Source: Catalimonadaceae bacterium JC749
Lineage (GTDB): Bacteria; Bacteroidota; Bacteroidia; Cytophagales; Cyclobacteriaceae
Reading direction: 5' to 3'
Assembly: GCA_021730635.1 (NCBI GenBank)
Contig: JAJNNC010000003.1
Span: 558,001-622,000, forward strand
Length of the DNA: 64,000 nucleotides
Made by a program: the position numbers and the translations under genes. Positions 26,929 through 35,400 of this stretch are shown here, in pieces. The notes beneath the pieces were generated by a model. It was given only the letters and a program-made list of their open reading frames with translations. It was not told where the DNA came from and searched no databases. Every line of letters starts with the position of its first letter. The first letter of the stretch is position 1.

Positions 26929-27888
26929 ATGAAGAAGAAATCACCTTATTTTATATTTTTTTCGCTTTTGATTCTTTCTTTTTGCCATCCTAAAAAAATG
27001 CAAAATATGGATGTAGATCTCATTATTGATTTAAAGGCACAGCTGGGAGAAGGTCCTATCTGGAACCATGAATTGAAACAATTGTACTGGGTAGATATTG
27101 AAAGCAGGCAATTGCATCTCTATACTCCCGCTGTAGACGAATTGCGTAGCTTTCCTACCGGGGAAAGGATTGGCACTGTTGTTCCTATGGAAACCGGAGG
27201 CGCCCTGGTAGCGCTTCAAAGTGGCATTCATAGTATGGACCTGGTTAGCGGAAATATGACTTTACTCGCCAATCCCCTGGACACCCTGCCAGACATTAGG
27301 TTTAATGATGGAAAGTGTGACCCTATTGGCCGATTTTGGGTAGGCACCATGCATCTCCAGGAAAAACAAGGCGCAGCTTCTCTGTATGTGATGAACGACC
27401 GGCACCAGGTAAAAAAAGTAATGGATGATATCACGATCTCCAATGGCATTGTATGGTCGCTGGATCAGAAAACTATGTATTATATTGATACGCCCACCAG
27501 GCAGATAAAAGCGTTTGACTATGAGGTGGCCACCGGCGAAATATCTTCACCCCGGGTAGCGATCACAATTCCGGAAGGAGAAGGGTTTCCTGATGGGATG
27601 GCGATCGATGAGGAAGGTAAACTCTGGATAGGTCTGTGGGGCGGTAGCGCTGTAGCCCGGTATGATCCAGAAGGGGGAACGCTGATGCAAAAGATAGAGG
27701 TTCCTGCGCTGAACGTAACAGCCTGTGCTTTCGGAGGAGATCTTTTAGAAACGCTTTATATTACCACAGCCCGAATCGGTATGGATGAGGAACAGCAAAA
27801 GAAATATCCATTGGCGGGTGGGCTGTTTGCCGTTGAGCCTGGTGTAAAAGGAGTTCCTGCTAACTTTTACCGGGAACAAGCAGAATGA
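26929..27888 (+). CDS. SMP-30/gluconolactonase family lipoprotein
   Basis: A 319-residue protein from the ATG at 26929 (a TTG at 26914 is in frame). The N-terminus is a lipoprotein signal, with L-I-L-S-F-C as lipobox and Cys near residue 19. The six-bladed propeller shows the family's metal ligands: Glu in L-G-E-G-P-I-W, Asn in I-S-N-G-I-V-W and Asp in F-P-D-G-M-A-I-D. Relatives hydrolyse sugar lactones or similar esters. The stop overlaps the start of an exported DinB-like gene (ATGA), so the two act in one operon in the cell envelope. Confidence 0.9.
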   Translation: MKKKSPYFIFFSLLILSFCHPKKMQNMDVDLIIDLKAQLGEGPIWNHELKQLYWVDIESRQLHLYTPAVDELRSFPTGERIGTVVPMETGGALVALQSGIHSMDLVSGNMTLLANPLDTLPDIRFNDGKCDPIGRFWVGTMHLQEKQGAASLYVMNDRHQVKKVMDDITISNGIVWSLDQKTMYYIDTPTRQIKAFDYEVATGEISSPRVAITIPEGEGFPDGMAIDEEGKLWIGLWGGSAVARYDPEGGTLMQKIEVPALNVTACAFGGDLLETLYITTARIGMDEEQQKKYPLAGGLFAVEPGVKGVPANFYREQAE

Positions 27889-28415
27889 CAATACCTAAAA
27901 TAATACTCGGATGTATGCTGCTGCCCTTGACAAATGTAGCCCAGACACCAGCAAGCTCTGTTTTTTCAGAAGATTTTTTACCGGTTTGGGAACGTGCCCA
28001 GGCTTACACACTGGCAGTAGCAGAAGCCATGCCTGAAGAGAAATATCATGATAAGCCGGTAGCGGAAGTATTTTCCTTTGGAGAACAGCAGATGCACATA
28101 GCCGGTAACCTGCAATGGCTCTATGCCACCTATATCCTAAACCAGCCTTTGTCGTCGTTGGATGTAGCAGCAGAAGGTAAGACAAAAGAAGAGATCATCC
28201 AACACCTGACAACAGTAATGGGAACGATCACGCAAGCCATGAAAAGCCTGCCCCAGGGAGCAGAAAATGATTCTGTCCGGTTTTTTAATGAAATGATGAT
28301 GAACAAGAAAAGAGTTTTTCTGCTGATGCGTGACCATATGACCCACCACAGGGCTCAGATGATCCTTTATCTTCGCCTCAATGGGATCGAGCCACCTGCA
28401 TATGTGGGATGGTAG
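27885..28415 (+). CDS. Exported DinB-like protein
   Basis: A 176-residue protein with a signal peptide (hydrophobic core about 5-17, likely cleavage after N-V-A-Q near residue 20). The rest is a DinB four-helix bundle with three candidate metal-binding His residues: one in Q-Q-M-H-I-A-G-N and two in the M-T-H-H-R-A-Q motif near the C-terminus. DinB/YfiT folds include thiol S-transferases and other metal enzymes, most of them cytoplasmic, so an exported one is less usual. It overlaps the SMP-30 gene by four bases. Confidence 0.85.
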   Translation: MTIPKIILGCMLLPLTNVAQTPASSVFSEDFLPVWERAQAYTLAVAEAMPEEKYHDKPVAEVFSFGEQQMHIAGNLQWLYATYILNQPLSSLDVAAEGKTKEEIIQHLTTVMGTITQAMKSLPQGAENDSVRFFNEMMMNKKRVFLLMRDHMTHHRAQMILYLRLNGIEPPAYVGW

Positions 28416-28482
28416 ACAACCCTGGCTGAGGTCGGCACTCAATGATTGCCGGATTCGGGCATACGGATTCCCCCGCCATGCT

Positions 28483-30831
28483 TCACAAAATTTCAAAGGT
28501 ATGTTCCAGCACTTCACCATTTTCATCCACAAGGGTAAGCTGATGTTCTCCCTTGGCCGGCTGCAATCCCATCTGATGCTGATGTTGTGTTTCTCCAAAA
28601 TACCGGCCGTCCAAATGCCAGTAAACTTTAGTGTCCGGTACCCTGTGAGCAATTTCAAACACTACTTTTCCTTCGGTTCCGTCCAGTTCCCGAGGAATGT
28701 AAAGGCGTGCATGCTGTGTAGGATAAATAAGCTGCATCAGTTCTACCCGTGTTGCTGCCTGATCACAATCTGACCGAAATGGAGGTAAGGTACGGTAACC
28801 CGGATTCTTCTGCCGATAATACCATTCCTGAATGGCTGGCAATACAAACCAGCTTTGGTGTTGCATCTGGCCTACAGATTCACAATGGCTGCTCACCCTG
28901 AAATGGCCACCAGCATCCAGGTGCACCCGCTGATGATACGCACAGAGGGGCGCCGTCTGTCTGGCCTGAGGAATAGCCATGCTTACCGTATCATTACAAT
29001 ACAGGGAAGCCCGGTAACCACTTGCCCTGCTCACTTTGGCTTCCCGCATATCACTAGCCGGATAGCTGAACCAATCGGTTTCCGGCATCAGCGGCACTAT
29101 ATCAAAAAGTAAGGGGGCAGCGGCTGTCAGCCCTGTGAGTCCGGGACGGCCTTCTCCATCGGCATTGCCTACCCAAACGCAAATGACATACTCGGGTGTC
29201 AGGCCGATGGCCCAGGCATCTCTGTAACCAAAGCTGGTTCCTGTCTTCCAGGCAATCTTACGGGAAGACGCATAATATTCCCAGCCTGTTTCATTGCTGG
29301 GCCGCCTTACTTTGGCCATGGCCTCCAAGGTATACCAGAGGGCACCGGCGCTCAGCATCCCATGAGCCGATAGCAGCGACGGCTGTTTCTCATTTCTTTT
29401 AAGATAACTGGGAGCAAAGAATTCATGCTTATCATATCTTTTGGGTTCAGCCAGTTGAAAATAATGGTTCATCGTACGGGCCATGCCTGCATACATACCT
29501 GCCAGATCCCAGAGGGTGGCCTCGGCACCGCCTAAAATTAATGAAAGACCATAATGACCCGGCGGCTGGGATAAGGTGGTCATCCCTGTTTTTTTCAGTA
29601 AATAATGGAATTTTTCTACACCATAATCCCGGAGCATCAGTACGGCCGGCACATTGAGAGAGCGGGATATCACTTCATCGGCAGGCACTGCACCGTCATA
29701 TCCCTCATCAAAATTTTTTGGCGCAAACCCCCGGATAAAAGTAGGGACATCAGGCACCAGGGCATAAGGCAGCAGCGACCCTTCCGTGAGCATCGCAGCA
29801 TACAGGAAAGGTTTGAGGATACTGCCGGTACTTCTCTTGGCCGTGATGATATCTACTGACGAACCATGCCTTTCTTTTCCTCCGCCTTCCGTATTTCCTA
29901 CATAAGCTATCACTTCTCCGGTTTCTACGGCTAACACCACCGCGGCCGCATTGTAAATACCATTTCCTTTGAGCCTTTGATAATGGCGCTGAACGGCCTC
30001 TTTGACCTGCTGCTGCCGGTGTATGTCCAGCGTAGAACGTATTCTTCGTCCGGATAACCCCTCTTTTCGTATGCGGGTTAGCAAATGAGGAGCCAAAGCA
30101 GGCAACGCCATAGGCTTTCCGGGCAGCGGCTCACCCTGGGCCAGCCTGCAGGTGAGCGCATCAATGATACCGCGGTCATACAACTTATCCAACAGCCGAT
30201 TTCGCTTGATCCTCAGAAATTCCTGATTCTTTCCCGGATAAATCAGGGCAGGGCTGTTGGGCAAAACGGCCAGGGTGGCCGCTTCTCCCCAGGATAACTG
30301 CTCAGGTCCCCGACCGTAATAGCGCCAGGCTGCCGCCTCTAATCCTACCACATTGCCTCCAAAGGGAGCGTGAGCGGCATACAGTGTTAAAATCTCCTCT
30401 TTATCATAAGCTAATTCCAAACGGATGGCCAGCAGAATTTCTATCAGTTTTTCCCACACCGTTCTGGGTCTTCCTTCTCTTGCCAGCCGGACTACCTGCA
30501 TCGTGATTGTGCTACCTCCGCTGACGATGTTTCCGGCTTGCCAGTTCTGGCGAATTGCTCTCAGAAGCGCTACGGGATTCACGCCCGGATGCCGGTCAAA
30601 ATACTCATCTTCAAAAAGTGTGATACAGCTTCTGAATTGATCCGGCACTGAATCAGGCTGGGGAAAACGCCATTGTCCGTCGCTGGCAATGCTGGCACTC
30701 AACAGATTTCCCTGTTTATCTTCTACAATGGTAGCATAAGATACCTTGAATAAAGGATCAGGAAGAGAAAAATAATACCCCATACTCCCAAACAGTAATA
30801 AAAGAAAGCCGATGAGCCATTTTATTTTCAT
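28483..30831 (-). CDS. pbpC: Penicillin-binding protein 1C
   Basis: A 782-residue bifunctional class A PBP from the ATG at 30831. After one N-terminal membrane helix comes the glycosyltransferase domain (E-D-E-Y-F-D-R-H-P-G and G-G-S-T-I-T-M-Q). The transpeptidase follows with Ser/Lys in G-S-I-L-K-P, S-L-N in S-R-S-L-N-V-P, and K-T-G in W-K-T-G-T-S. The C-terminal about 90 residues match the PBP1C-specific BiPBP_C domain. In many bacteria pbpC is beside an α2-macroglobulin gene; here that gene is present on the same strand, but two unrelated genes lie between. Confidence 0.95.
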   Translation of the reverse strand: MKIKWLIGFLLLLFGSMGYYFSLPDPLFKVSYATIVEDKQGNLLSASIASDGQWRFPQPDSVPDQFRSCITLFEDEYFDRHPGVNPVALLRAIRQNWQAGNIVSGGSTITMQVVRLAREGRPRTVWEKLIEILLAIRLELAYDKEEILTLYAAHAPFGGNVVGLEAAAWRYYGRGPEQLSWGEAATLAVLPNSPALIYPGKNQEFLRIKRNRLLDKLYDRGIIDALTCRLAQGEPLPGKPMALPALAPHLLTRIRKEGLSGRRIRSTLDIHRQQQVKEAVQRHYQRLKGNGIYNAAAVVLAVETGEVIAYVGNTEGGGKERHGSSVDIITAKRSTGSILKPFLYAAMLTEGSLLPYALVPDVPTFIRGFAPKNFDEGYDGAVPADEVISRSLNVPAVLMLRDYGVEKFHYLLKKTGMTTLSQPPGHYGLSLILGGAEATLWDLAGMYAGMARTMNHYFQLAEPKRYDKHEFFAPSYLKRNEKQPSLLSAHGMLSAGALWYTLEAMAKVRRPSNETGWEYYASSRKIAWKTGTSFGYRDAWAIGLTPEYVICVWVGNADGEGRPGLTGLTAAAPLLFDIVPLMPETDWFSYPASDMREAKVSRASGYRASLYCNDTVSMAIPQARQTAPLCAYHQRVHLDAGGHFRVSSHCESVGQMQHQSWFVLPAIQEWYYRQKNPGYRTLPPFRSDCDQAATRVELMQLIYPTQHARLYIPRELDGTEGKVVFEIAHRVPDTKVYWHLDGRYFGETQHQHQMGLQPAKGEHQLTLVDENGEVLEHTFEIL

Positions 30832-30896
30832 AAACAAACACAACTAAACCTCACTTTACGAAGGCACAAGATATGTGAAGTTCTTACTTTTGTAAC

Positions 30897-32006
30897 ATGA
30901 ACAAATCTATGATGACGGAGGATCACGAAGATAAAAAAAGACAAATTATTCAAAAGATAGAAAATATACAGCATCCTTTTGTGCTGAAAAGATTGGAAAA
31001 GGTGATAGAAGAGGCTGACACCTATCAAAGCCTGCTAGCGTATGAGGCCGTCAGAGAGGTGTTGCTGGCAGAAGAAAAAGAAGACCATAGCCTGCAAACC
31101 CACCTGACAGTACCCCGGCAGTCGGCTTTGTCCCGTTATGACGCCGGCGCGGCTCGTCCTATGTTTTATTTATCTGCCTTCATGCTGATTGTGACAGGCG
31201 CTTGGATTACGGCCATTACTGAAGAAGATTTGTCTCCTGTTTTTACCCGGAATCTTTCCGCATTGTACTGGCTATTAGGCATAGGTTATTTATTCTTCAT
31301 AGGAGATTTTCTCACCTTGCTGTTTCTCAAATTCCGTTCCTCAGAAAAAGTCAACCGCAGGGAATTTTACTTCCGCATGCTGATCCTGGTGTTTCCTCCT
31401 TTCCGGATTGGTTCCCGTGACATTGTATCGGGGCAATACATCTGGCTCCCTTTCTGGCATTGGTCTTTGGTGACGGAAGGGCTGTTTACTGAGCTGAAAA
31501 AACGGTTTATTCTGCCCATGATCTTGATTGCGCTACTCATTGTTCCGGTACTCATCATTGAGTGGAAGTTTATGGATGAGGTAAAGGAAGAATGGCCTAA
31601 CCTGAATGTGGATCTGATGCTGGAAACCATACAGACCATCATCTGGACGGCCTTCACCTTTGAATTTCTGCTGATGATCTCCGTTACGAATGAGAAACTG
31701 AAATACTGCAAAAAAAACTGGATAGATCTGCTGATTATCCTGCTGCCTTTTGTCTCCTTTTTACGGACTTTCCGCTTTTCACAAATTGCCCGGCTGAAGT
31801 ACGCCACCCGTTCTTTCAAACTGCGGGGTGTGATCACCAAAACCCGACAGGGACTCGTATTCGTAGATTTTATCCGGCGTATTCTGAAGCTGAAACCCGA
31901 GAGTGAACTCCGGCGGCTACAAAAGATGATCCGTGAGAATGAGAAGGAACGCAAAGAACTGGAACAAAAGCTAAAGGAAGCCGCAGAGCGGCTGCGAACG
32001 ATGTAG
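30897..32006 (+). CDS. Voltage-sensor-like membrane protein without a pore domain
   Basis: A 369-residue protein. An N-terminal helical cytoplasmic part (1-85) precedes two hydrophobic segments (about 89-108 and 122-146), then a four-helix block resembling a voltage-sensing domain: S1 about 204-223, S2 about 241-263 with F-T-F-E (253-256), S3 about 274-289 with N-W-I-D (Asp277), and S4 with Arg290, Arg293, Arg299, Arg305 and Lys308 at three-residue steps. No S5, pore loop or S6 follows, only a coiled coil (about 333-366). This is the plan of Hv1-type proton channels and sensor-only proteins, but the Hv1 selectivity signature is not shown. Function is inferred. Confidence 0.6.
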   Translation: MNKSMMTEDHEDKKRQIIQKIENIQHPFVLKRLEKVIEEADTYQSLLAYEAVREVLLAEEKEDHSLQTHLTVPRQSALSRYDAGAARPMFYLSAFMLIVTGAWITAITEEDLSPVFTRNLSALYWLLGIGYLFFIGDFLTLLFLKFRSSEKVNRREFYFRMLILVFPPFRIGSRDIVSGQYIWLPFWHWSLVTEGLFTELKKRFILPMILIALLIVPVLIIEWKFMDEVKEEWPNLNVDLMLETIQTIIWTAFTFEFLLMISVTNEKLKYCKKNWIDLLIILLPFVSFLRTFRFSQIARLKYATRSFKLRGVITKTRQGLVFVDFIRRILKLKPESELRRLQKMIRENEKERKELEQKLKEAAERLRTM

Positions 32007-32303
32007 TTAATTCCAGACCCCAGCAATTTCCTGGTGTATAACTTCTAAATAACCGGGCTTAAGGGCTTTTCTAGAAATCAAATCTACTTTATGATTGAGT
32101 ATTACCTCAAGTTCTTCTGCCAGGTCTATAAACTCAATACCTATGGGTTGATCAAAGGCTACCAGAATATCTATATCACTGTTTTCCGTTTGTTCATTTC
32201 GAGAAAATGATCCAAAAATACCCATAGACTTCAGATGATATTTCTCAATAAGATACTTTTTATGCCTCTGAAGCTTTTGCCTGATACCTTCCAGATTTTC
32301 CAT
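32007..32303 (-). CDS. Orphan MNT-type minimal nucleotidyltransferase
   Basis: A 98-residue protein with the nucleotidyltransferase motif G-S-F-S-R-N-E, then S-D-I-D-I-L-V, and a third acidic position in H-K-V-D-L-I. Such proteins are usually the antitoxin half of HEPN-MNT pairs that modify a HEPN toxin. No HEPN gene lies on either side: upstream is about 130 bases of sequence before the α2-macroglobulin stop, and the stop abuts the stop of the voltage-sensor-like gene. It may be a solitary remnant or act on a partner elsewhere. Confidence 0.8.
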   Translation of the reverse strand: MENLEGIRQKLQRHKKYLIEKYHLKSMGIFGSFSRNEQTENSDIDILVAFDQPIGIEFIDLAEELEVILNHKVDLISRKALKPGYLEVIHQEIAGVWN

Positions 32304-32435
32304 GTTAGCTATAGCTTAACGTAATTTAAATAAGTTACAGGCTATTAACATAGCCATATTTAAACCTAGAATAAATGTACATCTTAGCATTTTACTGTTC
32401 AATGCAGAAATAACCAGTGCTCTTGTAAAATCCCT

Positions 32436-35400
32436 TCATTCAGGCTGCACCACATCTATCCATTGACCGCTTGTGCTGGCATTGATGGTGTTGTCATACA
32501 TAGCCTCACAATCGATAGCAGGCTGGTAGAAATGACCGGCATAAGTAGCGTTTAACAGGACTTTAAAAGTTTTACGCTCATTGGCTGCCAGATCAAAATA
32601 AGTATATACCCGGTCGTCACGAATATCCTGATAGGCAGGCACGTCCTGGGCAAAAAACTGATCCAGATTCTGCAAACGGGTATTGATGATTTCCCAGCCA
32701 CTGGGAATAATTTGCGTAAGGGCCAACTGACGATAATCGCCCTGCAGCCCAGGATTGTATATCGTTACCTCAGCCACGAAATCAGTGCCCTGGGGCAGGC
32801 TGGCTGGATTGATGACTGTTCCATCCGTCCCTTTGTACACTACCTGTAGCCGGAGCCCGTTCTCTTTGGCTCTTTCTTCTCCTATAGGGGGTGTCCCTCT
32901 TAGTACAATGCGCGTATAAAGCTCACCTTCTCCCTGATTGGTGACCTGCACCCTTTGCCTGTTATCTTCAGACAAAGGAATTTCACGCTGTACCACAGAC
33001 AACTCAGATTGCACGTTGACTGCGCTCTGGTTATGAAAGGCATAGCTGGCATTAATGTTTCCACTGAAAGGTTTTCCTTTCATAAATTCGGCAGCCGCTA
33101 TCAGACAATAGGCTGTTGTTTGCGTACTCAGCCAACGGTTTTCATTACTCAAGGCCGAAGAAATTTGCCGGAACAGGGTGAGCCCCTGCTCCCGACGCTG
33201 CAGCAGCGCCAGTGTTTCCAGAATCATCGCTTCATCTCTCAGGTCGGAGCCATAGGTGCCATAGGTTTCTTTGTAAGCGGGCACCTCTTCTTCCAGCCCT
33301 GCTATGATATTTTCCGCCACTTCCTGTTGCCCTATCAGGGCATAGGCAGCTGCTAAACGCCACTGGGCCGGTAAGGTTAAACCACTTTTTTCCCGCATGC
33401 GATTCATAGCACCTTGTTCGGCATCGCCGGCCAGCGCCAATGTATACAGCCGGTAGGCCTGTATCAGGTCATCCCGGATATAACCCGTACTGCGTCCCCA
33501 CCGAACCGCTCTTCTTGCCTGATAGCTGCGCCAAGCCTGCAGCAAACCGTTGGAAACTTCATAGCCAGCTTCCCGGGCCTTCAGCATAAAATGACCGGCA
33601 TAGCTGGTAGCCCACTCATCGGCATCATTGCTGCCGGGCCAGTAGGCGAAAGCGCCTTCATTGGTTTGAAAAGCGCCAAGTCGTTTGAGGGCTGCCTTCA
33701 CATGGTTTTCTATCCGGTTCTTTTCTTCTTCCGATAAGGGAGCGATGTTAGTCAGAAAAAGCTGCGGAAAGGCAGCGGAAACAACCTGCTCCACACATCC
33801 ATGCGGGTAGTTGATCAGGTAGGGCAGCCTGCCATTCAGGTTTAAGGGCGGAATACTGGAAATTTCCAGCACAGCACTACGGGTGCCCGGCATCCCGATG
33901 GGCGTGAAACCGGCATTCCAGCTTTCTCCAGGCTCTATCAACGTGCTGATCGCATCTACCTGGGGTGGGTTAGGATTCCGGATGCCAATTTCAATGGCAT
34001 AGGCAGCCCGCTCCCGCCCGGCAGCAGCGTTGATCTGCACAGTGCCCACACCGGTTTGATTCGGAACTTTTACATTAAAATTAACCACTCTGTCGCCGGT
34101 GTTTTCAAAAAACATTTCTTCGCTGCTCTTTCCTGCTACTGTCAACAGCGCATTGGTACTGACCCCTACCCTTACATTTCTGACAGAATTTTCCATAACA
34201 AAGACATCTACCGGCAACAGCACGCTTTCCTGAGGACTCAACACCCTGGGTAAAGTACCCAAGACCATCAGCGGCTGGCTCACCTTCGTAGACACCTCTG
34301 CCTTTCCATAAGCCCCTTCATGAGCGGCCACCACCATGGTGCGAACAGCTCCCACATAATTCGGCATGGTGAAGGTAAGCACATCCTCTTCTCCTTCCTC
34401 CAGAAAAAAGGGTCCCATGAACTTTACGACAGGCTTAAAACGGTTGGCACTCTGCTGGCCGGAAATTTCTCCAGTTTCTCCTCCGCCCACAGACAACAAT
34501 CTTTCGAGGTCTCCGCCATAAGCGCCTATCACATAATCGTACAGATCCCATGTTTTTACCCCCAACGCTTCGCGTGCGTAAAAGTACTCATGAGGTTCGG
34601 GGGTTTTAAAATCAGTAATATCCAGGAGCCCTTCATCTACCATGGCCAGCGTATAGGCCATAGGCTTCTCATTTTTTTCGGATACTTTGATGGTCACTTT
34701 GGCTTCAGGGGCTATTTTTTCCGGCAGGGTAATGAGTGGTTCCAGCACAGTACCCGGATCTTCTATAGCTAGTGGAATGATGCCATACAGGCGGATAGGC
34801 AGATCATTGGTTGTCTGAGCATGGGGCTGGAGTAAAGTCACATGCACATAGATGTTCGGTGCCATGGCTTCCGTTACTTCAAATGTAAAGGCGGTTTCTC
34901 CTTGTTCTTCCAATACTACCCAGTGACTTTCCAGCACCTGATTACCATCTTCCAGGCTGACCAGGGCTCTCCCCTGTCTGCCTCCGGGTATATGGATAGT
35001 GGCTTCTTCGCCTACCTGATAAGTTTCCTTACCGGCAGAAAAGCTCAACATGGTTGCCGCTTTCGGATCCTGACGATCATCACGGCCGGCATACCCTGGC
35101 CAGTCCAGATAAATCACCTGCCCGGCGCAATGGCCGGAAGCAGGATCGCAGACGCGCAGATAATACCGCCCCCAGGCTTGTTCATCCACTGAAAAAGTCC
35201 ATTTTCCTTTTCCCTCTGCCAAACGAATTTCTTCCTGAGAGACAGGTTTCCGGTCTTCACTGCCAAGGTAATTGGAAATATTATTGTCCGACTCATCCCA
35301 CCACCAGCGCCAGTCCAGTTGATAGAGCTCAGCTTCCACGGTACGGTCTGTCATCAGTTTGCCTTCTGCATCCACCGTAACAATGTTGACAGCATGAGAC

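Noticed and set aside
32007-32303. HEPN-MNT toxin-antitoxin system
   Set aside because: Only the MNT half is present, so a full system cannot be claimed.
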